Under the pieces are notes generated by a model. It was not told where the DNA came from. It saw only the letters and a program-made list of their open reading frames with translations, and did not search any database. A program made the translations under genes and the position numbers. Of a DNA stretch of 64,000 bases, positions 22,030 through 36,652 are shown piece after piece; position 1 is the first letter of the stretch; the number at the start of each line of letters is the position of its first letter. Source of the stretch: Osedax frankpressi (Eukaryota > Annelida > Polychaeta > Sabellida > Siboglinidae). The DNA lies in contig OZ038314.1 in NCBI GenBank assembly GCA_964035775.1, positions 36,058,095 through 36,122,094 on the forward strand, read 5' to 3'.

Positions 22030-23340
22030 CTGTCATAAGTGAATAACATTAATAAGGGAGTGTATGTGTGGGATTGGTGTATAATTACTGTAATGAAAAT
22101 AACAGAAATGATAAGTTACGAGCATGAGAATGGAGGGTAAGTAAAATATGATATATTAATGTGAATTTGATGCAAGTTAGTGTAAATTAGTAAGTAGTCT
22201 GAGCATAGCTAAATCATAAGTAGTGTATAATGTTGAGTAGTCTACTCATGTACTATGAATTGTTATTCAAATGAAAGTGATTTCTGTTTGAACATTTTTA
22301 TTTTGGATTCTAAATGTAATTTGGATATTAGACTGTAATATCACATTAGAGAGGGTACATAGAACATCTGTTTTAAATGTAGGGTTTTAAATATTAAGTT
22401 TGTTAGTTAATTATAGTGTTATAACGATGTTATATTTTGTGAAGTGAAAGCCTTATAAAACTGGTTATTCATATGTGTTTGTAGTTCAATCTTTCTGTGA
22501 ATTTCAGTTATTTCATATGCTTAAAAAATATTGAGGTATGTGTTTTGGTAATTTATAAAAAATGAGATATTAAGTGTTCGGTATTTTATTAAGTCGTTTA
22601 CATTATTTTGTATTGGTTCTTGTAATACACTCAGTAATTTTAATTAGTTAGAACTATTGAAGTAATTATTATTTTTAGAGATTGTATGTTTAGTAAGCAC
22701 TATATTTATTTAATTTATATGAGTTTGAATTTACGTGTTTTGATAATAGAAAATAGTTGTGAATATTTGTGAATTTAGCATGTATTTTGATCGAAAGATT
22801 TTTATATGAGAATTATTTGTATGTGATATGATTGAGTATATGCACGATGCACTGTACGTGTATGTGTATATGTGTTTATTTGAGTGTGATGTAGTGTACG
22901 TATGTGTATATTTGTAATTGTGTCATTTATTTATTCAATAGCAAATATCTTGAGTATTACCAAATCAAAAGAGCATAGTAATAGTAATAATAATTTTGGC
23001 GAAGAAAATAATATTAAATAAAATAGTTGTACATTATTTTCATTTTACTAAATTTACTCTACATATTTATACATATTTATATAGTAACTTGCCTTTTTGC
23101 TCGATTGGATTTGTCATTAGGTCATGAGTGAAGTCTGATTCAGTGATTATTTCTGGCAATTCTTTATGAAATTAATAATATAATTAATTTTAATTACATA
23201 TATAATAAATATTATATATATATATTATATATATGTCGATATTATAAATGTATTAATTAATTTTTAATTATATATTTTATTAAATTATATGAATATTAAT
23301 ATAGTATCTATAATATATATATATATATATACATAAATAT
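22030..23340. other. Gene-free stretch with G/T-rich plus strand
   Basis: From about 22030 to 22960 the plus strand is rich in G and T and poor in C, the opposite skew to 18.5-20.9 kb. I see no exon with convincing splice sites. The missing signal-peptide exon of the LU-domain gene could lie here. Confidence 0.5.
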
Positions 23341-23842
23341 ATATTGCCTAATTTTGTATATATATATTTATGTATATGTATGTGTGTGTATGTGCGTGTG
23401 TGTGTAGGTGTTTGTTTGTTTGTTTGTTGGTGAAACAAAAAATTACATACAAATTTGTATAAAAGATGATACTAAAATATATCTTAGCAGATGTGTCAAT
23501 GACAAATACTATACGGGTACTAGTATTATAACATACAATCAAACTACTAAAACCTACATATCCATAGTTATACAATAAAAGTATTGTATTTAGTGAATTT
23601 TGTCAAATCGAGGTGCTTATTAGTGAGTAATTAATAATTACTAATTATATATAGTAGTGGCAAGTTACGATTATAATTATATTAGATTAATTATTACAGC
23701 TAGTTATAATGTATTTATATTTATATATTTAATTAAATTAGTCATTATGTATGATTTGTATCGTAGATATCGATTAAATATTCCAGTAGGATATTGAAAA
23801 TAAGTATGTGTTTGTATACGTGTATGTGTGCGAGTATATGTG

Positions 23843-24785
23843 TGTGCGTATATGTGTGCGTGCATGTTTGAGAGTGCGTATATGTGTGTGCATGTTTGAG
23901 AGTGCGTATATGTGTGCGAGTATTTAATAATGCGTATATGTGTGTGCATGTTTGAGAGTGCGTATATGTCTGTACATGTTTGAGAGTGCGTATATGTGTG
24001 CGAGTATTTAATAATGCGTATATGTGTGTGCATGTTTGAGAGTGCGTATATGTGTGTGCATGTTTGAGAGTGCGTATATGTGTGCGAGTATTTATTAATG
24101 CGTATATGTGTGTGCATGTTTGAGAGTGCGTATATGTCTGTACATGTTTGAGAGTGCGTATATGTGTGTGCATGTTTGAGAGTGCGTATATGTGTGTGCA
24201 TGTTTGAGAGTGCGTATATGTGTGCGAGTATTTAATAATGCGTATATGTGTGTGCATGTTTGAGAGTGCGTATATGTGTGTGCATGTTTGAGAGTGCGTA
24301 TATGTGTGTGCATGTTTGAGAGTACGTATATGTGTGTGCATGTTTGAGAGTGCGTATATGTGTGCGAGTATTTAATAGTGCGTATATGTGTGTGTGTATG
24401 TTTGAGAGTGCGTATATGTGTGTGCATGTTTGAGAGTGCGTATATGTATGTGCATGTTTGAGAGTGCGTATATGTGTGTGCGTGTTTGAGAGTGCATATA
24501 TGTGTGTGCGTTTTTGAGAGTGCGTATATGTGTGTGTGTGTGTTTGAGAGAGCGTATATGTGTGTGCGTGTTTGAGAGTGCGTATATGTGTGTGCATGTT
24601 TGAGAGTGCGTATATGTATGTGCATGTTTGAGATTGCGTATATGTGTGTGCATGTTTGAGAGTGCGTATATGTGTGTGCATGTTTGAGAGTGCGTATATG
24701 TGTGTGCGTGTTTGAGAGTGCGTATATGTGTGTGTATGTTTGAGAGTGCGTATATGTGTGTGCGTGTTTGAGAGTGCGTGTATAT
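23843..24785. repeat. 28-bp minisatellite with two unit types
   Basis: About 33 units of 28 bp. The common type contains gtgcatgtttgagagtgcg. A second type replaces this with gcgagtatttaataatgcg. The second type recurs at 23916, 24000, 24084, 24224 and 24364, so the gaps are 84, 84, 140 and 140 bp, all whole numbers of units. This is a small higher-order pattern. Minus-strand frames through it give His/Thr-rich strings in all three frames, as expected of a period not divisible by three, so it is not a gene. Confidence 0.95.
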
Positions 24786-24839
24786 ATGAGAGCGTGTGTA
24801 TGGGAGAATGTGTGCATGAGATATTATCATAATTCATTA

Positions 24840-25500
24840 AATATAATATATTTTAAAAACTCCTTATTATAAAATTAATGTTTTAAGGGTAATTATAATT
24901 CGCATACTAATTCTTATGAAATATTAATTATTTTTATTATCATATTTTCCGTTTATATATATTACTAATAAATGATAATATTATATACTATATATGTTAT
25001 AAAATATTCATATTATATTACAACTAATATAATTCGTAAATATAATCCGAATATGTCTAATAGACAACACTATCGAACTGAAGAATCGTATAAATAGTTT
25101 CACCTATATATAAAGTTTTAACATAATCTAAAAATGGGGTATCTATTTTAAATTAATAATTAATAATCTTATTAATTATCTTAAGCAAATATTAACATGT
25201 ATAACTGGAATACAAATAACACATATTTTTACTTTTATTACAAACAATTTTCCTGTAGGGTAATTTAGGAAGATTAGTAGTAGAATTAATATATATTATT
25301 ACTTATCAAAAAATATAGAAGTAATTTTACATTAATATTAAAGAGTTTTTAAAATATTATATAACATTGTTTTCTGGGTATTTTTTTATTCTATAATAAA
25401 AATGAAAATATACGTTATGCGTATATAAAAAAGTATATAATATATATAAAATAATATATTTAACATATATTAATAAATATAAAAGCAATACATAAGATTG
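24840..25500. other. AT-rich intergenic, no gene seen
   Basis: Plain AT-rich sequence with short ata/tat runs. No exon or RNA gene is supported. Confidence 0.5.
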
Positions 25501-25528
25501 TATAACAATCGCATCATAGTTTACCTGT

Positions 25529-25587
25529 GGTATCAACACAATAAACAATCCAAGTAATTTAATTGTTTGCAGTTCATAATTTCCTTT
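25529..25587 (-). pseudogene. Possible decayed signal-peptide exon
   Basis: On the minus strand the frame ELQTIKLLGLFIVLIPQ ends at a good donor (CACAG|gtaaac). It resembles the first exons of the small secreted genes nearby (hydrophobic, ending in Gln before gta). This frame has no ATG, so it is either a lost first exon or needs a further 5' exon. Related but more diverged sequences can be seen near 26700, 28170 and 47300. Confidence 0.25.
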
Positions 25588-25638
25588 TATTATTTATTAT
25601 TTTTTTAGCACATCAAATAATTTTACAAAAATATTACA

Positions 25639-25717
25639 TAACTATTTTTACTGGGAAGAGTAATATAAATATATTCTTAACTATTTTTACTGGGAAGAGT
25701 AATATAAATATATTCTT
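25639..25717. repeat. 39-bp direct duplication
   Basis: The segment starting aactatttttactgggaag is present twice head to tail without a visible difference. Confidence 0.9.
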
Positions 25718-25820
25718 AATTTATAATTGAATTTATACAGGTTATCGTAGTTTTTATTATAAAGTAAAAATATACTTTAAATATTTATATAGATATTTAT
25801 AATACCAAAGTTATATAAAA

Positions 25821-25848
25821 AACTCAATAAATCATGATTTATTGAGTT
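25821..25848. terminator. 28-bp perfect palindrome with AATAAA on both strands
   Basis: The half-site aactcaataaatca is followed at once by its exact reverse complement. It begins one base past the TGA of the 77-residue peptide gene and carries AATAAA on both strands, so it could act as a poly(A) signal in either direction or form a hairpin. The role is inferred. Confidence 0.55.
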
Positions 25849-25849
25849 G

Positions 25850-26339
25850 TCACAAACCGGAAATAAGTGTGTTTAGTTCTTTTTTCGGTTTGCAGTTTTC
25901 TTTACAACAATATCCGATGTTGGCGAATATTCTATCCATATTTTCCAACAACCAGTCCATTGATTCATTTTCGTTTTTATCGGTAGGCACAATGCTAGTG
26001 TTTATCCATTCTTCGGTTGCTAGAAATGTTAAAATTGTCAATATTTCATAATTAATAAGGATTCATATTATATTTTGTTGTAAATATTATATAGAAAATT
26101 ATGATAATAGTCTATTATTAATTGTCAAATGCGACTAGGAATCGTTCAATATTTTAATTATAAATTTGATAAGAATATAGTTTAGTAGATTATACTTTTT
26201 ATATTAATTTTAATATTATAAACTAAAAAATTATATTTCGTACACCATAATTAAAATGTGCATTTTATAACAAACCTTGACATACATTGAATAATAATAT
26301 TGTAAATAACAGCTGTACAGTATACTTTAATTTGACCAT
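25850..26339 (-). CDS. 77-residue secreted peptide with C-terminal CCxxxC
   Basis: Two exons on the minus strand, 26339-26276 and 26019-25850, are joined in phase 1 (donor TCAAG|gtttgt, acceptor catttctag). Exon 1 encodes the signal peptide MVKLKYTVQLLFTILLFNVC. Exon 2 encodes an acidic, helix-prone stretch with NTS and NES glycosylation sequons, then IGYCCKENCKPKKELNTLIS and a TGA. An AATAAA follows 11-12 nt after the stop. The mature part has three cysteines, CC-x3-C, which recalls an insulin A chain. The fourth A-chain cysteine is a Leu and there is no B-chain motif, so I do not call it insulin. The clean splice sites, signal peptide and poly(A) signal support a real gene of unknown family. 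Confidence 0.7.
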
Positions 26340-29180
26340 GATATTTAATCTGTAAATGGTAGAGTTGATTATACAAATAAGTGTGAAATTAAATTATTCA
26401 AAACTCCTATTTTGTAAATGAATTTAAAATAATTATATTATTTATTTATAATAGTAATATTATATCATAAAATAATTTAACACAATATACAAATAAATAT
26501 AACTAAAATCCAATGAAATAAAAAACTAAAATAACAATTTACATAAAGTAATTAATTAAATAAACAATAATTATCAGGTGCGTAATTCTAAATATAATAT
26601 TTTCGTTAGACAACTAAATAACCTTGCCCAGTAAATCAAACAGGTAATTTAAAATATATTATGTTTATTTTTTATTTAAAATAATTATATAATATTGCAT
26701 AACAGTTACATCATCTTGTTTCTTTGGTGGTTATATATAATAAAACGATATAATTATACACATTTTAATAGAAATTAAAAAAAATATATTATATAATATA
26801 TAAAATGAAATAACATGAATTTTCAACAAACAATCAATATATACTGTTACTCATTTTACTTTAATATTTACTATTAATATTTATTATATTTACTATTAAA
26901 GAGTATTTTCATGTTTTATATTGCATAATTAATTGTGTTTTATTATTTTTTATTCTTGTTAGCAGATTGATGGATTTTACAAAATCTAGTAAAGAAACTA
27001 TTAGATGTTCACTTAAATATATAAATAAAAAAATGTTATATATTAAAATTTTAAAATAATTTAAATATAATTTATTTTTACTTCTATTATATAAATATAT
27101 TCAGAATCTATAAATACTAAATTTTGCAGAATAGTTATTTAACGAACAATTTCATTTAGTTTTATTTTTAAATGTCGTCTTATATAATAATATTATATAT
27201 TTTTAAAAATTAATATCACTGAATTTCTAAGTTATTTACCTAATAAATTGATTTGTCATACTAAAATTAATTGTAACCTTACATACAGTACCGAGTTGTT
27301 TTATCAATGAATGAAGTACGAGAGTATTTATGTAAATGAGTTTAACGAATTAAAATTACCATTTAATTTACTCGTCTAATCCTGTTTCTGGAATATAACT
27401 TTCATACAATATTATAGAACATTACCAAACAATATAATGTAAGCATGTTTTCTTGCAAAGCTATGCCATTATATTATTGAATTGACTTGCTGGAAGATTA
27501 GTGAGTATTGTTACATGGGATTAATAATACAATTGAATACATATAGTATTGCTGTTACAAATTAATTTATAACGTATTCACAATTAAATTGTTCAACTCT
27601 GTTTAACATTTTGACTTTAATTAAATGCATTAGATCGCTATGGGAATATTTATAATAATAATTATTTTCGAGATATTAAGTTCATAACTAATTTTTTTAA
27701 ATCGATTATATATAATATATTATTGACATATCATTATTTTGTTCATTTCACAAAAATATTCAATAGAGTTATTAACAATTGTAAATATACCTATAAATTA
27801 TATAAGTATATCTACTCATAAATGCAGTGATAAAATTGGCCAGGGTTGCATAAATGATTGATTATCCATTATATTGGTTACATCTCCAGAATACAATATT
27901 ATTTTAAATAATAAAATAAATATCAAATATTTGTAATAGATAATTAAATATATTTTAAACACTATTATCACATATGCAAAAAAAAATGACCTGGTTGATT
28001 GCTTAGGTCATTAATGATAATTATCAATCAACTTAATACCTAATTAACCGTGTAACTATCCAAACAACTTTAGTTTTTTTTGTTATATAATTTAAAAGAG
28101 AAAATATATTTTATTTGTATTTAATTTATATTATATTTTAAATAATTATATAAGAATTTATAATAGTTAAATCATCTGGTTTATTGGGTATTTATGGTAT
28201 TAATATTAGATATGTTTATGTTAAAAAGATGTATTATTTATTTTTATTTTTAAATAATTCTATTACAATGTAATTTATTTAATAACGGTAACGATTCTAT
28301 TTCAGAGTTTTCTATTCCTTATTTTAATATGAAATTATTAATACACATAAAACCTCCACGCTCGTATAAAAAACAATACATGTATTCTCAACCATACTAA
28401 TATACATACACATCCCAACATACACATTCATAGCCACTTCCACATTTATAACAAAACCCACACATTATTATATCTATTATTAGCTTATATAATAATTAAA
28501 TATTATAAAATAATATGAATATATCACCATTACTCTTTATATGTGTGTGTGTCCATATGGTTATGTATATTAAATAGTTATGTATATTTCTAGATCATAT
28601 ATACTCTACTAAGGACATCGAGCTCTAAGTAAGTTAACTAACCTATACGTTGCATAAGGTATACAGTGGTTCGTCTTATATATCAGAGATTCATTCTCCC
28701 ATTTTCTATATGCAATATATCTTATAATAACGATGTTAATAGATGTGTTGCAATGTAGCAGCGTAAAAGAAGTAGATATGGTTTACGCGTATACTTTACG
28801 GTTAGTTTTTATCGAAATGTGCTGCAAAATGTGAGTGAATGGCCGTTAAATGTGTACCCACTCATGCGTGACCTATTATTATGCAACTTATCGAACTCCG
28901 CACAGTATCGATATCCGATATCACTTGCATATATTTACAAACATACCGGTAGGTATAGGATGACTATAGTTTTGCACATTTGATCTACATATATGTATAG
29001 AAGTAGTATAATACATAGTATTATGTTAACCCATCAAACCACCTAAATTATTGTTTGCATTGCATAATTTATTAATTTTTGTAGACACAAAAAAATAATT
29101 GTATAAAACTTTATTTGCTGGAGAGCCATGAGAATATATATAAGAGTAATGTTGTTTATTGAAATTCGCAAATATACAAA
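26340..29180. other. AT-rich intergenic with diverged repeat copies
   Basis: No gene is supported. The segment 28560-28950 (containing tactctactaaggacatcga, then tatacagtggttcg) is similar to 46400-46690, and is described as a separate repeat. The stretches near 26700 and 28170 resemble one another and the exon-like piece near 25550. Confidence 0.5.
28560..28950 (+). repeat. Dispersed repeat, copy 1
   Basis: Shares ordered blocks with 46400-46690: tactctactaagga, actaacctat, gttgcataaggtatacag, a cactcatgcgtgacc block and tatgcaacttatcgaactc. It is GC-richer than its surroundings. Both copies follow a C-rich, G-poor leader with many acacat triplets (about 28330-28480 here). No coding frame was found, so it may be a non-autonomous element or a duplicated segment. 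Confidence 0.55.
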
Positions 29181-29832
29181 ATAAACGAGAATCGGAATAA
29201 AAACGTATTCAATTGCTGTTAATTATTATTAATTATTTAAAAAATACCCTGAGGTAAATAATATTCAATAATAAACTAAATAAATTCACCATTGACTGAA
29301 TATATCAAATCCGAATTAAAATTCATTAATACGAAACATCCTGAAATACTACAGAGATTTGCTAAAATCTACGAATACTGAATTTTCAAAAATGAATTGG
29401 CTTTCCTTTAGCAACAGTAGATGAACCACTTGACTTATTTAACAAACAATACAAAATTATACAAATAAATAAACTATAAAAATAACCTATATATTGATAC
29501 AGTTAATACTAATATTCTAAAATCGTCGTATACTAACTATATTACATATGCCGATACTTATTATATTAATACAATTCTAAAGACTAACCACATCCCCGAT
29601 TACTAATGAAATATATCATAAAACTAAACAAACTTAATGTAGAAATTACTGACCTAACAAATTACACATCTATAGATAACCAACTGCGCTTATCTTAATT
29701 AATAAAAAGAAAAAATAACTATTCACAGGAAAGCATCAATTAATAAACTAGGCTTATATAACTATATCAAAATACTTACAGAAAAATATAGTCTACCTAA
29801 GCAAATAAATACCAATACATGACTCTTTACTG

Positions 29833-31233
<1,401 letters not shown>

Positions 31234-31239
31234 CTAAAC

Positions 31240-31702
31240 AAATGTTTACTAAACTTTCGCATCCCAGAACTTGGAATAATACACTTACTCTTATAAAATT
31301 ATAATTAACAAATAAATCAAATATTGCTAATATAAAAAATGATAATAAATAGAAATATATACTAAAGGTTTACTAGAGGGCACGTTACTGGGTCCAATTT
31401 ACAAACTAAAATACTAAAATACCACAAGAATTAAACTTGTTAACCTTTGACAAACTAATAAATTACCGAATACTTACTACATAATACACATATAACTGTA
31501 CTATTACTCACCTAACCACCCTTTTGCTCTTCTAATAATATTACTTTAAAGTATAAATACTTCCATCTAAATAAATAGTATGGTACTACCAAACCCCATC
31601 CATGAAAAAACATTTCACAATATTTTAAGAAAATTTTAATATATACTTTACTATAATATATACTATAATGCTAGACTATATAATATGTGATGAGGAATAT
31701 AC

Positions 31703-31751
<49 letters not shown>

Positions 31752-33970
31752 TATGCATATATATATGTATATATATTATGTTAGCAAATATTAAATATTA
31801 TAATAAGGTTTGATATTCATATAATACTTACGAATCTTTTAACTTCAATATTTGAGATGTAAACAGTTACATATTTCGTCATTTTGTCTCTATAGAATAC
31901 ATTTAATGAACTATATATTTGTAATAACAATATATGTTAATAAAGGCATTCTATGATAGGTAAGTATGTGATAAACGCTTATTGGTAATTACTTCGAGAA
32001 ATTATTAATTATATAGTTTATAATGCTTAGATTATTTATTTACGAGTAAATGTATACTATATATAAAGATTCTTAAAATATAATAACAATAACTAATAAG
32101 TCTAATTTTGTAAATCTCTTTTTTAAATTATTATTTTTAAAGATATTATCTCTAACATTCATTTTTTATAATATTTTATATAATTATTAATCATATCTAT
32201 AAATATGTATCACCTCTCATGCGTTATTGTATTCTTTCAATGCGCACACATAAACACATTCTCTATAGCATATGATATATTATATAAGAGATCCTCGAGT
32301 GGTATGCTACTTCGTATCATCGGAAAAGTTCATTAAATATGGATGCACTCACGAAATAAGATAGTTTACTTTAGAAACTAGAAGGTAACTTTATCTGTGT
32401 GCTTTTGAAACTAAGATTTCTATCCTAGACTATTAGATAAACTATTACGTATACTATTATTCTATAACAAATTAGATCATAATCGGTAACAATAATTTAT
32501 ATAATATAAATATTAAGTTAATATACAAATTTTATATTTCAGAATATATTTCACTACTGAATATTTATAAAATAAATGATTTACAATTCAAATTATGAAC
32601 TAATTACTGAGGGTATGCTTAAATTATTTAATATAAAAACTAAGTTAATATAAAGTTAATATACACAATTCAGAATATATTACTCTACTCAATAATACTT
32701 AATAATATTTAATAATTATAAAATAATTAATTTAGAAATCAAAGTATGACACATTTACTAAAGGTATGTTTCATTATTTTATTAATATATTTATATATAT
32801 ATAATTTTATCTATATTATTTTAGTATATTAATTTCAGAACATTTATATTTAAAATTGTTTATATTTCTAATATATATATATTAATATGTTAACCAAATG
32901 TAAATATTTTACCCAAACCTATTAATTTATATCTTCATGTATTATTATATATGTATGTTATTAATATATATGTATAACTATATTAAATTTTACTGATCTA
33001 TAGTTCAAAAAATGATGGTACTAATGATTGAACATTATTGTAAATAGCATGTATGTATTCTTATATCTACGTATATAATTAGGAAACACCAGTATAAACA
33101 TATTATAATATCCTAATAATTACCCTATATAAACCTTATATACCTGATATATAACCAGTAAATAATCCACATCCTTTTTTTTCATCACATAATATGTTTT
33201 ACATTATTAACATTATTAACAAGAAATAATACGGGTCATTTTAGTTTTTTTATTATATAATAAATTTGAAAATATATCTTATTGAAATTACAAATATACT
33301 TTATAATAATATTATTATTGAAATTATATAACAATAATAATGTAATGTAAATAAAAATGCGAGTATTATAAATGTATAATTTGATATCCAAGAAATAATA
33401 AATATAGAAATCATTGATTAAAATTAGGAAATGCTATTTTTGAAAATAATAATTAGTTTTTATTATTTTCTTATATTTTGTATAATGTTTCAATCTATTA
33501 TTAAGATTATATAATCAATTATTTTAATAAAACATATTTATAAAAATATAACTTGCTTCTATATATATCTCAGTAAACAGGGTAACTTAATAGTTTCGTT
33601 AAATATTTGAATGTATCTACAAAAATACAAAATAATATAAAAGAAATTATGCAATTCAAAGAATGAAATTACTTGGAATTATTACTGGGATGATATTTAC
33701 ATTAGTTGGTAGAAGCTCAACATTTTAAATTTTACAATACATTTTGCAATATAAAAAATTTGTTTTTTTTTACAATAAATGTTTTATGTGATTAATAAAT
33801 CTTTTATGTGATACGTTATGTGATTTTGTAAATATTGTATACACTCTATATGTAGGATATATCCTAATCAAACTTCATGACGAGAATAAAGATTTTTTAG
33901 GATAACTTTCTTCCAAAAATGATAACATAATAACGTGATGTTTTATCGTTTTGAGTAATATAAAATTACA
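31240..33970. other. AT-rich intergenic, no gene seen
   Basis: Includes a short (TA)n run at about 31710-31748. The missing first exon of the 7-Cys gene at 33980, if there is one, would lie in the last few hundred bases; I could not pick a convincing candidate. Confidence 0.45.
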
Positions 33971-33979
33971 TTGTTACAG

Positions 33980-36231
33980 ATGACTTTATTAATTATGATA
34001 ATGTTGGTCCCGACGAAACAAAATATCGAATTTAAACTTCAGAATTGTTATGATTGGTGTAATTTTGCATTGCATCGCTGCTTGAATGATTGTCCATTTG
34101 GTTGGTCAATGTATAGTATTCATTGTAAACTATACTATATACAGTGTACTTAGTATGTACGTTATAATTTAGAACTACACGATTATTAAATACAGTAATA
34201 TTCAAATCGCTTCAATTGTACATTTCTATTTATCAATTACTAACACTGCAATATGTGAACTATATTCCATATAGATTCTGTACAATAATGTATACCTGTT
34301 TCTATAATCTATACTATAGTAACTATATTCATAAATTATTGAATATTATAACGAACAATAAACACTAAATTATAATAAAATGTTCACAATAATTAAAATA
34401 TCTATTATTATTAAATAATTAATAAATAACTAATTAATATTCCAATGTTTGCATGAATATAACAAACTACCTAATATTACAGTTTTAATTCATAGTTACA
34501 CTAACAGATTAATAAATAACTAATTAATATTCCAATGTTTGCATGAATATAACAAACTACCTAATATTACAGTTTTAATTCATAGTTACACTTACAGATT
34601 AATAAATAACTAATTATTATTCCAATGTTTGCATGAATATAACAAACTACCTAATATTACAGTTTTAATTCATAGTTACACTAACAGATTAATAAATAAC
34701 TAATTAATATTCCAATGTTTGCAAGAATATAACAAACTACCTAATATTACAGTTTTAATTCATAGTTACACTAACAGATTAATAAATAACTCATTAACAT
34801 TCCAATGTTTGCATGAATATTACAAACTACCTAATATTACAGTTTTAATTCATAGTTACACTAACAGATTAATAAATAACTAATTAATATTCCAATGTTT
34901 GCATGAATATAACAAACTACCTAATATTACAGTTTTAATTCATAGTTACACTAACAGATTAATAAATAACTAATTAATATTCCAATGTTTGCATGAATAT
35001 AACAAACTACCTAATATTACAGTTTTAATTCATAGTTACACTAACAGATTAATAAATAACTAATTAATATTCCAATGTTTGCATGAATATAACAAACTAC
35101 CTAATATTACAGTTTTAATTCATAGTTACACTAACAGATTAATAAATAACTAATTAATATTCCAATGTTTGCATGAAAATAACAAACTACCTAATATTAC
35201 AGTTTTAATTCATATTTACACTTACAGATTAATAAATAACTAATTAATATTCCAATGTTTGCATGAATATAACAAACTACCTAATATTACAGTTTTAATT
35301 CATAGTTACACTTATAGATTAATAAATAACAAATTAATATTCCAATGTTTGCATGAATATAGCAAACTACATAATATTACAGTTTTAATTCATAGTTACA
35401 CTAACAGATTAATAAATAACTAATTAATATTCCAATGTTTGCATGAATATAACAAACTACCTAATATTACAGTTTTAATTCATAGTTACACTTACAGATT
35501 AATAAATAACTAATTAATATTCCAATGTTTGCATGAATATAACAAACTACCTAATATTACAGTTTTAATTCATAGTTACACTAACAGATTAATAAATAAC
35601 TAATTAATATTCCAATGTTTGCAAGAATATAACAAACTACCTAATATTACAGTTTTAATTCATAGTTACACTAACAGATTAATAAATAACTCATTAATAT
35701 TCCCATGTTTGCATGAATATAACAAACTACCTAATATTACAGTTTTAATTCATAGTTACACTAACAGATTAATAAATAACTAATTAATATTCCAATGTTT
35801 GCATGAATATAACAAACTACCTAATATTACAGTTTTAATTCATAGTTACACTTACAGATTAATAAATAACTAATTAATATTCCAATGTTTGCATGAATAT
35901 AACAAACTACCTAATATTACAGTTTTAATTCATAGTTACACTTACAGAATAATAAATAACTAATTAATATTCCAATGTTTGCATGAATATAACAAACTAC
36001 CTAATATTACAGTTTTAATTCATAGTTACACTAACAGATTAATAAATAACTAATTAATATTCCAATGTTTGCATGAACATAACAAACTACCTAATATTAC
36101 AGTTTTAATTCATATTTATTTATACAGATACGGAATTATTTAAGGATTATGTTAAAAAGCAATGTAATCTAAAGAAGCACATTTGTTTGCAAAAATGTTT
36201 CATGCGGTCTATGAGAGATGATGGATATTAA
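33980..36231 (+). CDS. 7-cysteine small secreted protein, paralogue A
   Basis: Exons 33980-34100 and 36128-36231 join in phase 1 (donor CCATTTG|gttggt, acceptor tatacag). From the ATG at 33980 the product is 74 residues: a hydrophobic start MTLLIMIMLVPTKQ, then NIEFKLQNCYDWC, HRCLNDC, and, from the second exon, KKQCNLKKHICLQKC and a basic/acidic tail. The cysteine pattern is C-x3-C-x6-C-x3-C-x14-C-x6-C-x3-C, the same as paralogue B at 49.8-51.1 kb apart from one residue, with exon borders at the same place. The base before the ATG completes a ttacag acceptor, so a tiny upstream exon like B's may add a few residues. Reading into the intron would instead end with GWSMYSIHCKLYYIQCT, a possible intron-retained form. 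CxxxC pairs suggest a disulfide-tied helical hairpin. The function is unknown and I recognise no family. Confidence 0.7.
34411..36127 (+). repeat. 90-bp intronic minisatellite repeating the 3' splice site
   Basis: Nineteen head-to-tail units of exactly 90 bp with few substitutions, lying inside the intron of paralogue A. Each unit boundary reads catagttacactaacag|at, with a branch-site-like actaac just before the AG. The array ends exactly at the exon: the real acceptor (tatacag, 36121-36127) sits where the next ctaacag would fall, and the exon's first bases (at) match the start of a unit. The array is therefore an amplified copy of the intron's own 3' end. Confidence 0.95.
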
Positions 36232-36562
36232 TGTTATCGCATAGGATATTAACGGTCCATATTCTCATTGATATCAAAGATATGCAAATCATTTATATTA
36301 TTTATATTTTATTTACATTGTGCACATTGTGCACATTGTTGTATACTTTCTATTGTCGAATACTTGACCTGTAAATATAATTACAGTATGACAACGAATC
36401 TATATAATATTTCGTTGAAAATTCGCATTAAATACAAACTTAAACCACAATACATGTACCATTTTGATATAATAATCAATATAGGGGTAACATCATGGCA
36501 TTTATCCAATAGGTAATACAATGGTCTCTTTAAGATTCAAACTAATGAGGTAGCGTTAATAC

Positions 36563-36563
36563 T

Positions 36564-36629
<66 letters not shown>

Positions 36630-36652
36630 TATATATATATATATATATATAA

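Noticed and set aside
23704-24837. Four overlapping minus frames of His/Thr/Ser repeats
   Set aside because: All three frames of the 28-bp minisatellite are open simply because TG-rich units lack stops on that strand; the period is not a multiple of three.
25850-26339. Insulin or relaxin gene
   Set aside because: CC-x3-C fits an A chain, but the fourth Cys is Leu and no B-chain cysteines or dibasic processing layout are present.
36268-36516. 82-residue plus frame with CAHCAHCC
   Set aside because: It has no ATG at the 5' end, lies just past the stop of the 7-Cys gene, and has no signal peptide or family match; it is probably 3' UTR or intergenic.
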